Notes: a model not told the origin generated them from the sequence alone. Numbered from the stretch's first letter, positions 33,827-42,521 are shown. The stretch is DNA of 46,570 nucleotides from an uncultured Clostridia bacterium (GCA_947630365.1 CANRHI010000004.1:1-46570); one strand, 5' to 3'. Made by a program: numbers and translations.

Positions 33827-35380
33827 ATGAAAAAGAAATTTTGGACGATTCTTTTGGCGGCTTTGGCTTGCATTTGCCTGTGCTTCGGCCTCGCGGCGTG
33901 CGGAGGCGGAGGAGACAAGGGACCGGAAGAGGAAAAAGGCGCGGACGGACACACGCACATCGCCGAACGGTTTGAAGTGGACGAAAACGGGCATTGGAAA
34001 ACCTGCACTGTCTGCGGCGACAAATTTTCCGTCGGCAATCACAGCTACAATCCCGACAACACTTGCAAGACTTGCGGTTACAGCGCGGTCTACACAAAGG
34101 GGCTTACATATATACTCGACGAAGATACGGACACCTATGAGGTAGTAAGCATCGGTGAGGCGACGGACACGACCGACCTCATCATTCCCGCCTACTACGA
34201 AGGAAAAGCGGTGACTGTGATTATGGCTTCTGCGTTCGAGGATTGCACTTCACTTACAAGCATTACAATTCCCGACAGTGTGACTTCGATTGGGGATTGG
34301 GCGTTCGAGGATTGTAGCGGGCTGACAAATATCATCATTCCCGACAGCGTGACTTCGATTGGAGAATCGGCGTTCTCTTATTGCAGCGGGCTGACGAGCA
34401 TCGTTATTCCCGACAGCGTGACCTCGATCGGATATAGTGTATTCAACGGTACGGCGTACTATAATGACGCATCGCATTGGGATGCAAGCGGCGTGCTCTA
34501 TATCGGAAATCATCTTATAGCAGCAAAAGATACGATTTCTGGCGCATATATCATTCGGCAAGGTACAAAAACGATTGCGGCAGGTACGTTCTCTGGTTGC
34601 AGCGGACTTGAAAGTATTATAATTCCCAACAGCGTGACCAGGATTGATAATGGTGTATTCTATAATTGTGACGGGCTGACGAGTGTAACAATTCCCAACA
34701 GCGTGACTTCTATCGAGCATGGGGCGTTTTCTGGTTGCAGCGGGCTGACGAGCATTACCATTCCCGACGCCGTGACCTCGATTGGAGATGAGACATTCAA
34801 GTATTGCAGCAAGCTGCTAAGCATTACCATTCACGACAGAGTGACCGAGATTGGGTATGAGGCGTTCTATGGTACAGCGTATTATAACGACGCATCTCAT
34901 TGGGATGCAAACGACGTGCTTTATATCGGGAATCACCTCATAAAAGCAAAGAATACGATTTCGGGCACATATACCATTCGGCAAGGCATAAAAACGATTG
35001 CGAAAAGTGCGCTCTGGGGGTGCAACGGACTGACGAGCATTACCATTCCCGACAGCGTGACCTCGATCGGGAATAGGGCGTTCGGTGGTTGCAGCAGTTT
35101 GGAGCATATCACAGTTGCGAAAGGGAATAACGTATATCGGAGCGAACAGGATTGTTTGATTGAAACGAAGTCAAATACTTTAATTTCAGGCTGTAAAAAC
35201 AGCGTGATCCCCGACAGTGTGACTTCGATTGGGGATAGTGCGTTCGGGTATTGCAGTTCGCTGACGAGCATTGTCATTCCTGACAGTGTGACCTCGATTG
35301 GGGATTTTGCGTTCAATGGGATTAGGGATACAATAAAAAATCAAAAAAATCTATTAAAATGGTCATTAAGCAGAGCATAA
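33827..35380 (+). CDS. BspA-type LRR surface lipoprotein
   Basis: 517 residues. The signal peptide ends in the lipobox GLAAC, followed by a Gly/acid-rich spacer. A Cys/His-rich unit (GHWKTCTVCGDKF, CKTCGY) like those of the gene at 17529 comes next. The rest is ~15 BspA-type LRR_5 repeats of ~23 residues, consensus LTSITIPDSVTSIGDxAF, nearly identical to each other and recently expanded. Two 44-residue non-LRR insertions (positions 34448-34579 and 34871-35002) are near copies. The C-terminus (GDFAFNGIRDTIKNQKNLL) leaves the repeat pattern suddenly, so the gene may have been cut short. AAGGAGAGG precedes the ATG. GC is lower than in the homolog at 17.5 kb, suggesting separate acquisition. Confidence 0.88.
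   Translation: MKKKFWTILLAALACICLCFGLAACGGGGDKGPEEEKGADGHTHIAERFEVDENGHWKTCTVCGDKFSVGNHSYNPDNTCKTCGYSAVYTKGLTYILDEDTDTYEVVSIGEATDTTDLIIPAYYEGKAVTVIMASAFEDCTSLTSITIPDSVTSIGDWAFEDCSGLTNIIIPDSVTSIGESAFSYCSGLTSIVIPDSVTSIGYSVFNGTAYYNDASHWDASGVLYIGNHLIAAKDTISGAYIIRQGTKTIAAGTFSGCSGLESIIIPNSVTRIDNGVFYNCDGLTSVTIPNSVTSIEHGAFSGCSGLTSITIPDAVTSIGDETFKYCSKLLSITIHDRVTEIGYEAFYGTAYYNDASHWDANDVLYIGNHLIKAKNTISGTYTIRQGIKTIAKSALWGCNGLTSITIPDSVTSIGNRAFGGCSSLEHITVAKGNNVYRSEQDCLIETKSNTLISGCKNSVIPDSVTSIGDSAFGYCSSLTSIVIPDSVTSIGDFAFNGIRDTIKNQKNLLKWSLSRA
34448..34579 (+). repeat. Intragenic duplicated 44-codon unit, copy 1
   Basis: Encodes GTAYYNDASHWDASGVLYIG, then NHLIAAKDTISG and an IIRQG segment. A near copy lies exactly 423 bases (141 codons) downstream at 34871-35002, so a block containing both LRRs and this insert was duplicated in frame. 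Confidence 0.85.
34871..35002 (+). repeat. Intragenic duplicated 44-codon unit, copy 2
   Basis: Encodes GTAYYNDASHWDANDVLYIG, then NHLIKAKNTISG and a TIRQG segment. It differs from copy 1 at only a handful of residues. Confidence 0.85.
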
Positions 35381-35382
35381 AG

Positions 35383-35411
35383 GGCTTCGTGGTATAACGC
35401 GAAGCCTTTTT
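35383..35411 (+). terminator. Intrinsic terminator after the BspA-like gene
   Basis: GGCTTCGTG (35383-35391) pairs with CGCGAAGCC (35398-35406, one G-T pair) around GTATAA, followed by five T. It begins 2 bases after the stop. Confidence 0.9.
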
Positions 35412-35469
35412 CTTATAAAATTTCGCCTGTTATATTTGAAATGATTATCGAGGGGTATAGTTGTAGCCC

Positions 35470-35498
35470 TTGCTTTTCTTCCGAAAATATGCTATAAT
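35470..35498 (+). promoter_or_regulatory. Extended -10 promoter for the Schlafen-like gene
   Basis: TTGCTT (35470-35475), a 17-base spacer ending in TGC, then a perfect TATAAT (35493-35498). It separates the Schlafen-like gene from the upstream lipoprotein unit. Confidence 0.8.
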
Positions 35499-35527
35499 AT
35501 AACCATTCTCATAAGGGGCGTGTGGAC

Positions 35528-36856
35528 ATGGAAAACGCTTATACCGAGTACAAAAGAGAATTGACGGACGGCTTGGAAAAGGAAGTCGTTGCCTTTTTGA
35601 ATACACTCGGCGGGGATATTTTAATTGGCGTAGAGGACAACGGCGAAGTCGTGGGGATTGATGCCCCCGACGATATTAGCCTGAAAGTGGCGGACCGTTT
35701 GAAAAACAACATCAGTCCGTCCGTTATTGGGCTTTTCCAAATCGATATTTTGGGTGAGCAGAAGAAATACATCAAAATCTCCGTTGCTGGCGGCTTGGAG
35801 AAACCATACTATATCAAAAAGTACGGCATGAGTCCCAAAGGTTGTTTTCTGCGCATCGGAACGCAGAGTACGCCGATGGAGCAAGCGCAGATTGAAACCT
35901 TATTTTCGCATCGAGTCAACCGCACTTTGAGTACGATCATTTCCCCTCGGCAAGATTTGACGTTTACGCAACTTCGTATCTTTTATGAAGAGAATGGTTT
36001 TGATACGAGCGGTGACCACTTTTTCCGCAACTTGGGGATGTACACCTCGGATGGTAGATTCAATTACTTCGCTATGCTCTTGTCCGACCAAAACGATGTT
36101 ACGATGAAGGTTGCCCAATTCAGAGGTACAGACAAGAATGAAATCATTACAAGTAAAGAATTCGGCTATTGCTGCATTCTGAAAAGCGTCTACAACATCC
36201 TTGCTTACTTGGATAATTATAACTTGCCGTCCGTGGAAATTACCTATCCCAAGCGGGTGGAAAAGTTTTTGGTCGATAAGGTCGCCTTGCGTGAAGCCGT
36301 CATCAATGCCATCGTTCACAATGATTATATCAGCGGCGGTGCGCCTCTCTTTGAGATATACGATGACCGTATCACAGTTGTTTCTTACGGTGGGCTTGTG
36401 GGAGGATTGACACAGGAAGAATTTTTCAGCGGACGGTCTATGCCGAGGAACAGAGAGCTGATGCGGGTATTCCGAGACATGGAGTTTGTAGAAAACTTCG
36501 GTTCGGGGATCCAACGCATTTTGCGCGTCTATGATCGAAGCATCTTCCAAATTTCCGACAACTTTATCATTACCGAGTTCAAATACGATCCCGAAGTCTT
36601 AAAGAAAGTGCGGAATGCGGTCGTTCACGGTGAGCCTGTAAATGTTCCTGTAAATGAGCCTGTAAAATTGACCGCCACGGCACAAAAAGTATTGGCACTC
36701 ATTTCCGAGCAAAACAATATTACCCTTGAAATTTTGACCGAAAGGATCGGCGTTTCAAGAGAAACCGTTAAGCGCGCGATCAAACTGCTAAAACAAAACG
36801 GCTATATTGAGCGCGTCGGCTCGGATAAAGCGGGTTATTGGAAGATACTAAAATAA
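35528..36856 (+). CDS. Schlafen/AlbA_2-domain ATP-binding regulator with C-terminal winged helix
   Basis: 442 residues. An N-terminal AlbA_2 (Schlafen-like) domain shows EYKRELT, VVAFLNTLGGDILIGVEDNG and VVGID. A GHKL-ATPase-like HATPase_4 region has ALREAVINAIVHNDYISGG, RITVVSYGG and FVENFGSGIQRIL. After a short VNVPVNEPVK repeat linker, the last ~60 residues form a winged helix (ITLEILTERIGVSRETVKRA). Such proteins are annotated as transcriptional regulators and are frequent in mobile and defence loci. The ATG at 35528 is preferred over GTG at 35522 because AAGGGG then sits 9 bases away. It precedes the nucleotide-cassette promoter by about 100 bases and could regulate it. Confidence 0.88.
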   Translation: MENAYTEYKRELTDGLEKEVVAFLNTLGGDILIGVEDNGEVVGIDAPDDISLKVADRLKNNISPSVIGLFQIDILGEQKKYIKISVAGGLEKPYYIKKYGMSPKGCFLRIGTQSTPMEQAQIETLFSHRVNRTLSTIISPRQDLTFTQLRIFYEENGFDTSGDHFFRNLGMYTSDGRFNYFAMLLSDQNDVTMKVAQFRGTDKNEIITSKEFGYCCILKSVYNILAYLDNYNLPSVEITYPKRVEKFLVDKVALREAVINAIVHNDYISGGAPLFEIYDDRITVVSYGGLVGGLTQEEFFSGRSMPRNRELMRVFRDMEFVENFGSGIQRILRVYDRSIFQISDNFIITEFKYDPEVLKKVRNAVVHGEPVNVPVNEPVKLTATAQKVLALISEQNNITLEILTERIGVSRETVKRAIKLLKQNGYIERVGSDKAGYWKILK

Positions 36857-36957
36857 ATATTCATGTTGAATTTTTATAATTTTCAGTAAAGACATCCTAC
36901 TATTTGCGGCACAAGACCATGATTGCAGATTTATTTCTCTTCGCTGGTTCAAGTATG

Positions 36958-36986
36958 TTGACGAATGGATTAAATTGTGGTATAAT
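36958..36986 (+). promoter_or_regulatory. Sigma-70-type promoter for the nucleotide cassette
   Basis: TTGACG (36958-36963) and TATAAT (36981-36986) are 17 bases apart. AAGGAG (37005-37010) follows, with the ATG at 37017. This is the only clear promoter between 36.9 and 44.4 kb, so it probably serves the whole cassette. Confidence 0.88.
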
Positions 36987-37016
36987 TGTATTTGAGATAA
37001 ATAAAAGGAGTTATCT

Positions 37017-38633
37017 ATGAACACTATGAAAGCAGGCAGTCGCATGATTAATATTTGGGATTTGCAAGAAAAAATGGAAGCCGCGGAGAAAAAGATCGTA
37101 ATTCTCGGGGTTACTCCTTTGGGTGATGATTTTGATTGGGAGAGATTTGCTGATAACGTCAGCCCTAAAATTGCTAACGGGTCCTTAGAGCTTAGGGTTT
37201 TTCGTGAGTCCGATAACTTTATTTATGGAAAGTCATTAATTTCGGAAAATAAAGAAATTAGTGGGGATATTAAATCCTATTCTTTCACGCAATTAATGTA
37301 TGCTTATAATGCGGCTATTCAAGAGTTGAGAAAAAACATTTATAAAAATTGCTGTGAAAATAATCGGTTGCGAAAAGAAGAATTAGAAAGGAGCAGGAAA
37401 TTTTACAGATCCAATTTTTCTGTAAGAACAATGTGTTTGGATATACCGATTCCATCCATTTATATTGATGGGGAATATTATATTACCATGTCTCTTACAA
37501 AGTTTTTTTCCAATGACCGTCTGTATGAGCATATCGATTGTGAAAATTTATGGTACGATGCTTATTTGAAATATTTTGACGCTTATTTGAACAACGACTC
37601 TTGCAGCAAGAAATATTCTGCAACAGCTCGATATTCTGATGAGGGGCACGATGATGAAATTCTTGAATTATACGATGTTGATCGCGTCGCGCGTGGCTTA
37701 TATCCTCGCGATTGCTTTTATTCAACTATAAACTCCCAACTTGTTATTTGGGATTTTGTTTTTTCTCGTAACGGAAAGTTGTTGTTGCATAAGCGAAAGT
37801 GGAATGCTAAAGACAATGTAGGAATGTGGGATAAATCTGTGGGGGGACATGTAGATTATTCTCAGGACTTCGACTCTACTGACGCGGCCACGCGAGAATT
37901 AATTGAGGAACTTTTTACCGACGAGGGAGTTTTCCAAACTCATGGCGCGGGCATAAATTTTCACAAGGAAAATATCAATGCATTTATTTTTTTGGGTGAC
38001 TGGAATGACGCACAGCGATATGATGCTCCATTCAAGGAAATTCAGGACCATCCGAAACAATGGTATTACTTCCGCCTTCCAAAATCAACTTCAATTCGTC
38101 GCCAGTCTAATAGAATAATGCCGCCAATCTTTAAAGATAGCAACGGTATGGTAATTGATGCTTATGACTTCAAGTCTTATTTTACTAACGATCAGCTTTT
38201 AAAGTTGGTCAAGAGTGGTAATTTGGGAAAGTTTAATGGACTAGACGATGAGCAGATTATGTCTAAACTTGAGGCAACTGATATCATGGAGCTTTTGGAT
38301 CAGGTCCGTATTATAAATGGGGAAGCTGATCTTTCGGAGATAGTGCAGCCATATGGGCTCACGGTATCAGAAGATCAAGAAAAAGAACTAAATGTTATTT
38401 CAGATATATATTTTTTCATAGCCGATCTAAGTTTTAATGAATTGACGTTAAAAGATTTGCACAATTCGGAGTTTCTTCTTTTGGACATCGAAGAAATTAA
38501 GGAGATGCAAAAAAAAGGCTATCGCCTTTCACCCGATATGCAAGCCATGCTTTCAAATTCCACAGGCCTTAGAGATTCCATCGAAAGATGCGTTGACTTT
38601 TTAAGGAGAATGGACAAGAAGTCTAGAAGGTGA
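37017..38633 (+). CDS. NUDIX hydrolase-domain protein with unassigned N-terminal domain
   Basis: 538 residues. The NUDIX box is recognisable at 276-299: GGHVDY, a spacer with Q283-D284 where a Glu is usual, then AATRELIEEL with the metal-binding glutamates E294, E297 and E298. It starts a domain of about residues 238-385 that should hydrolyse a nucleoside-diphosphate-linked compound or act as an isomerase-like relative. The N-terminal ~230 residues begin with KIVILGVTPLGDDFDWERFA, then LELRVFRESDNF, a Rossmann-like or phospholipase-D-like pattern I cannot place. The C-terminal ~150 are helical. It is the first gene of a dense cassette of nucleotide-active proteins, followed after 4 bases by a kinase gene. 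Codons are A/T-rich compared with the core. Confidence 0.78.
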   Translation: MNTMKAGSRMINIWDLQEKMEAAEKKIVILGVTPLGDDFDWERFADNVSPKIANGSLELRVFRESDNFIYGKSLISENKEISGDIKSYSFTQLMYAYNAAIQELRKNIYKNCCENNRLRKEELERSRKFYRSNFSVRTMCLDIPIPSIYIDGEYYITMSLTKFFSNDRLYEHIDCENLWYDAYLKYFDAYLNNDSCSKKYSATARYSDEGHDDEILELYDVDRVARGLYPRDCFYSTINSQLVIWDFVFSRNGKLLLHKRKWNAKDNVGMWDKSVGGHVDYSQDFDSTDAATRELIEELFTDEGVFQTHGAGINFHKENINAFIFLGDWNDAQRYDAPFKEIQDHPKQWYYFRLPKSTSIRRQSNRIMPPIFKDSNGMVIDAYDFKSYFTNDQLLKLVKSGNLGKFNGLDDEQIMSKLEATDIMELLDQVRIINGEADLSEIVQPYGLTVSEDQEKELNVISDIYFFIADLSFNELTLKDLHNSEFLLLDIEEIKEMQKKGYRLSPDMQAMLSNSTGLRDSIERCVDFLRRMDKKSRR

Positions 38634-38637
38634 TTAT

Positions 38638-39237
38638 ATGGCTTATGTAATAACCCTAACGGGGCCATCTCAATGTGGGAAAAGCACAATAAGAAATTTC
38701 CTTTTGGAACAGGCGGGCGATGGGTTTAATCCAGTGATTTTTAAGAAATATACTACTCGTTCCCCTAGAGAATTTGAGGATGATGCCATATGTATAAAGG
38801 ATATGCCTGCAAAATGTGATTTGGTATATGAGCAATATGGAGTACGATATGGTTTTCAGTTTGATAAATTGTACGATTTGTTAGAAAAAGGCAAGTCTCC
38901 AATAATTGTCCTTAATGACGTAAGAGCTGTAGAAGATGTCCGTACAGCTCTTGCGCCTCAGGTCGTTTCTTTATTTTTATATCGCAATCCTCCTGATTAT
39001 AACAAGTTTTTTGAGGAGGAAATGCGTCGTGCTCAGGCGAACACTGATTTGGAAAAAATTACTCGTAGTGCACAGACACGTTTCGATAAGGCTAAAGCAA
39101 TATATAGAATTTATATTGAAAATATATATTTGTTTGATAATGTGATTTTAAACACCAATAGCTTTGAGTACACCAAGCAACAAATAACACACGTTGTTGA
39201 AAAATTAAAATCAGCGACAAAAAAACTTGTTGGATAA
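38638..39237 (+). CDS. Guanylate kinase-like P-loop kinase
   Basis: 199 residues, similar in size to bacterial GMP kinase. Walker A is GPSQCGKST (residues 9-17). The GMP-binding loop KKYTTRSPRE (36-45), the YGVRYGF segment and PIIVLNDVRAVEDVR match guanylate kinase in order. It keeps the key lysine and should be active on GMP or a modified guanine nucleotide. It is not the housekeeping gmk: it sits in an accessory cassette and is diverged in the lid. AAGGTGAT precedes the ATG. The next gene overlaps or starts 7 bases later. Confidence 0.85.
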   Translation: MAYVITLTGPSQCGKSTIRNFLLEQAGDGFNPVIFKKYTTRSPREFEDDAICIKDMPAKCDLVYEQYGVRYGFQFDKLYDLLEKGKSPIIVLNDVRAVEDVRTALAPQVVSLFLYRNPPDYNKFFEEEMRRAQANTDLEKITRSAQTRFDKAKAIYRIYIENIYLFDNVILNTNSFEYTKQQITHVVEKLKSATKKLVG

Positions 39238-39244
39238 AATCTAT

Positions 39245-39847
39245 ATGAAGCATGAAAATACATACAAGAAAAGCACCGCCCGTCTATTTATCATAGTTGG
39301 AAATACTCCTAACATCCAATCAACAAATGGAAAAGATCTCATTATTCAAGCCGTTGACTCTATGGGCTGTCTCCACGCCTCTATTATTCCAAAGTACACA
39401 TCGCGTGCGCCTAAAGACGATGACGGGGATGAGATGATATGCTCTTGCCATTTCGAAAAAAGATCAGATGGAACGGCATTAATTGTAGCACCCAACGGCA
39501 AACGCTATATAGGCGACATCGTTTATGAGCGCAAGGGTAATTACTATGGGTTTTCTTCAAAGGGGATATGGAAAGGACTTAAATGTGGTAAATTTCAAGT
39601 AGTGGTAATTAGTGATGCAGATACAATTAATAAACTACGAGAGATTTTTGGCGGCATAGTCGTTTTAGTCTATGTACATTCTCACAACTTTGAAGGCCAA
39701 TCATCTGCTGTAGAACCAGAGTTTGAGCTGTTTTCGAAGAACTTTGATTTATTCAATCATGTGCTTATCTATGAAGATAAAGCCGAGGATTTGTATGATC
39801 AGATTTTTCGACTTTTTAGAGCTTATGAGAAAGGGATGATACGCTAA
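39245..39847 (+). CDS. Guanylate kinase-like protein with degenerate P-loop
   Basis: 200 residues from ATG 39245; a TTG at 39227, overlapping the previous gene by 11 bases, is an alternative start. The guanylate-kinase order is kept: FIIVGNTPNIQSTNGKDLI at the P-loop position, KYTSRAPKDDDGDEM at the nucleotide loop, GNYYGFSSKGIWKGLKCGK, and VVVISDADTINKLREI. However, the GxxGxGK(S/T) Walker A is broken up by extra residues, so ATP-phosphate binding is doubtful. It probably binds rather than phosphorylates a nucleotide. It looks like a diverged paralog of the gene directly upstream. No strong ribosome-binding site is seen, so it is likely translationally coupled. Confidence 0.7.
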   Translation: MKHENTYKKSTARLFIIVGNTPNIQSTNGKDLIIQAVDSMGCLHASIIPKYTSRAPKDDDGDEMICSCHFEKRSDGTALIVAPNGKRYIGDIVYERKGNYYGFSSKGIWKGLKCGKFQVVVISDADTINKLREIFGGIVVLVYVHSHNFEGQSSAVEPEFELFSKNFDLFNHVLIYEDKAEDLYDQIFRLFRAYEKGMIR

Positions 39848-39862
39848 TCGGGAGAGATACAA

Positions 39863-41320
39863 ATGTTAAATATTATTTATAGCCGTAGTCGTTCTGCCGT
39901 GGAACACAGTTTACCTCAAGGCAAAAAGCTTCTCATGAAATTTCTTAAAGATGAGTATGGTGTTTTACCGCTCAAAAAATATACAAGCCAAGCGACCCCG
40001 ATTGATGAAAAGAATCGCGATGAGAATTTAGTATATTTAAGCACACCATGTACATCAGAAGGTGAGTTTTCTAGAGCAATTGATGCGTATGATAAATCTA
40101 TTGGTAAATCAACAGACCCAATAGATGACTTTTTAGTAGAGGGGAAGAAATACTATATTTACTCACGCGTTAAATCTGGGTCTGTTTGCTATTATGGGAT
40201 AAAAGCTATTGAAGTTAAAAAAGCTTTAGAGGATGTCGAGCATCATTATGCGCTAGTATGTACTAATATTAAGACTCTTCATGAAATACGCAACGATGCA
40301 GATAAAGCGGGGCTACTAAGCAAAAGAATAGATCGTCAACATGAATTATTTCAATTAAAAGCATATTGTTTGGTGCGCCAAGGGGCCCATAGCGATAATC
40401 AAAGTTCAGTAGAGCAAGAGAATCGTGATTATGCAGCGGCTATAAATAATATTTTTAATTCATTTTTAGATTGGATTGATTCCTCTCCTGAGAGTGCTGA
40501 CGAGAAAGCAAATGAGATTTCTCGAGCGTGGCGAGAGTTGAACTTGCCCAGAGAAGGAGGGCGTCCTTATTATCTTCCGCAAGGGGAAGATTTAGAGCTT
40601 GACTTTTTTAAAAATGTATCTATATTTGACAACTTGTTGATTGTTCCTGATTGTGGGGATCCGTCGTCAGAAGCGGGAAGAAATTTTTATAGGCAAAAAG
40701 TATCTTCCATCGTTGAAAAATATATGGGGTTAAGAAGAAATAAGAAAAAAATTTTCATCATTCATCCCATGAGCGCAATTAAATTTTCATTAAGCAGCAA
40801 ATCGCTAAACGCTAATTTGTGCGCGCCATTACTAAGTAGAGGAAATGTTGAAAAACAATTTCGTAAATTTATTTCCACAATTTTTAAGCCTGAATACGAT
40901 GCAGGTTACACATTACGCTTTGCGGAAGATGTGCAAATGGAACTAAGCAGAGATGGCGTTAGCTTTTTAGTACCGAAGATCCTAGAAGAATTGGAGCAGT
41001 CAGAAATAATTATTGCTGATTTCAGAAATTATAATCATAACTGCATCTATGAAGCAGGATTCTCCTACGCGTTAAAAAAGCAGAAAGATGATAGGAGAAG
41101 GGTTTATTTTATCGCGCCTGTGCAACAGCGGCCGTGCATGAATTTTCTTTCATTTGACGTGGGGGGCATGAATTTTCATTTTTATAACTTAGAAGAAATA
41201 ATTGGGGTGCCCTCAGCGGCCAAGAATGAAATAAAAAAATTCAGAGAAGCATTTCATCTGGCTGCGTGGGAGGAAATTTCCGATGCAGACGTACGCGCAA
41301 TAACAAATTGCGAAGATTAA
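39863..41320 (+). CDS. Fusion of a degenerate guanylate-kinase-like domain to a deoxyribosyltransferase/TIR-like domain
   Basis: 485 residues. Residues ~1-175 retain the guanylate-kinase landmarks (LPLKKYTSQATP, SVCYYGIKAIEVKKAL, LVCTNIKTLHEIRND) but lack a Walker A. After a helical linker (~175-290), the C-terminal ~185 residues begin KKIFIIHPMSAIKF and carry ILEELEQSEIIIADFRNYNH, then CIYEAGFSYALKK. That is the pattern of nucleoside 2-deoxyribosyltransferase-like and TIR-like glycosidase domains, with the Glu in YEAG as likely catalytic residue. Such domains act on nucleotides or NAD and are common effectors in anti-phage systems. GGGAGAG precedes the ATG. Confidence 0.72.
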   Translation: MLNIIYSRSRSAVEHSLPQGKKLLMKFLKDEYGVLPLKKYTSQATPIDEKNRDENLVYLSTPCTSEGEFSRAIDAYDKSIGKSTDPIDDFLVEGKKYYIYSRVKSGSVCYYGIKAIEVKKALEDVEHHYALVCTNIKTLHEIRNDADKAGLLSKRIDRQHELFQLKAYCLVRQGAHSDNQSSVEQENRDYAAAINNIFNSFLDWIDSSPESADEKANEISRAWRELNLPREGGRPYYLPQGEDLELDFFKNVSIFDNLLIVPDCGDPSSEAGRNFYRQKVSSIVEKYMGLRRNKKKIFIIHPMSAIKFSLSSKSLNANLCAPLLSRGNVEKQFRKFISTIFKPEYDAGYTLRFAEDVQMELSRDGVSFLVPKILEELEQSEIIIADFRNYNHNCIYEAGFSYALKKQKDDRRRVYFIAPVQQRPCMNFLSFDVGGMNFHFYNLEEIIGVPSAAKNEIKKFREAFHLAAWEEISDADVRAITNCED

Positions 41321-41339
41321 TAGGAGCAACACAAAAGAT

Positions 41340-42521
41340 ATGAAAACTTTATTTTTGATTGATGGTGCATATGGTGATGCCAAAAAATCGTTGTGCGAAA
41401 TTTTAAGAGATGAAAATATTTATAGTTGGACATTAATCAAAAAATTATCCACAAAAGATGTTACTCCACTTCCGCAAGATATGGAATACATAGATGAATC
41501 AACGGCATTATCTTATTTTAATCAGTATAATAATGCTACCCCATTGGAGCGCTATAATACTTGCCGTTTTTTCTGCTACAAATATCCTCGCATTGATGGA
41601 TATAGCAATGAAGAGATTAACTGTATTGATACCCAAAGCATTGATGCAATTTGCAAACAAGGATATGATTATGGATTTTTAATTGTTCGAAGCCATAGGT
41701 GTATGGCAGATTTAATTAAACGTTACGAAGAAAATGGGCAACTTAATGTTGTGCCCGTTTTTATCTACTCCGATGATCACTATATCAGTGAGAAAGACGA
41801 ATTTACTAAAAAGAAGAGTAAAAAACTATTTGATGACTTTATTAATGATAGCGCAGGAAGAGCTCGTATAAACTTTGAGGACATTTTGATATATAAAACA
41901 GAACTTGATGGGACAAATCCAAAAGATATCCTTAAACTACAAATCATACATTTAATTGAGAGAATTAGCACAAAAAATCAAGATCTATTTGTCGTTACTG
42001 CAAATGAGCGTTATTTTTTGCCCGAAATTATTAGGGTGCACTATAAAGATAAATTACAAAAAGAACTCGGCGCAGATGTTGTCGGATATCGAAAAAGATT
42101 TTTCTTAATTATGCCGTTCAATTCCATGTACGATTCATATTATGAGAAAATTAAGCGGACCCTTGAAGAGCACGGGTGTAGCTGTGTTAGGGCTGATGAA
42201 GAAGTCTTTAGCGGGCTTTGTAGTGATGCAAAACCTGATGTATCGTATTGGCTTAAAATGTATATGTGTAAACATGCCATTGCCTTTTTTGATTCGAATA
42301 AAAAAAATAATTTGGTAATTAATGCAAATGTCGTTTATGAGATGGGCATAATGAAGCAACAGGGCAAAGATATTTGTCTTCTTGTACCAGAGGGCGCACG
42401 GTTAAATAGAAGGGATGCTGAATTTTTTGATATTCGGAATGAATGGAAATATGAATATCAAAAGGACAGCCTACACAGCGTTGGAATGTGTATTGAAAAA
42501 TTTATCAACCGAGTGGTGTGA
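41340..42521 (+). CDS. Second nucleotide-domain fusion: P-loop-like N-terminus and deoxyribosyltransferase/TIR-like C-terminus
   Basis: 393 residues. The start MKTLFLIDGAYGDAKKSLCE occupies the kinase position with a Gly-x4-AKKS loop in place of GxxGxGKS, followed by a TLIKKLSTKD segment where the paralogs have KKYTxR. The C-terminal ~160 residues, from RFFLIMPFNSMYDSYYEKI, have LEEHGCSCVRAD, KHAIAFFDSNKKNN and NVVYEMGIMKQQGKDICLLV. This is the same deoxyribosyltransferase/TIR-like layout as in the previous gene, with Glu in YEMG. The two proteins share architecture but not close sequence, so they are old paralogs that may pair with each other. GGAG lies 14 bases upstream of the ATG. Confidence 0.7.
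   Translation: MKTLFLIDGAYGDAKKSLCEILRDENIYSWTLIKKLSTKDVTPLPQDMEYIDESTALSYFNQYNNATPLERYNTCRFFCYKYPRIDGYSNEEINCIDTQSIDAICKQGYDYGFLIVRSHRCMADLIKRYEENGQLNVVPVFIYSDDHYISEKDEFTKKKSKKLFDDFINDSAGRARINFEDILIYKTELDGTNPKDILKLQIIHLIERISTKNQDLFVVTANERYFLPEIIRVHYKDKLQKELGADVVGYRKRFFLIMPFNSMYDSYYEKIKRTLEEHGCSCVRADEEVFSGLCSDAKPDVSYWLKMYMCKHAIAFFDSNKKNNLVINANVVYEMGIMKQQGKDICLLVPEGARLNRRDAEFFDIRNEWKYEYQKDSLHSVGMCIEKFINRVV

Noticed and set aside
34240..35340. Short regularly spaced repeats resembling a CRISPR array
   Set aside because: The repeats are in frame, ~69 bases apart, and encode BspA-type LRRs; no unique spacers or cas genes.
36857..37045. Small minus-strand frame between the Schlafen-like gene and the cassette
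   Set aside because: It has no ribosome-binding site or recognisable motif and lies across the cassette promoter.
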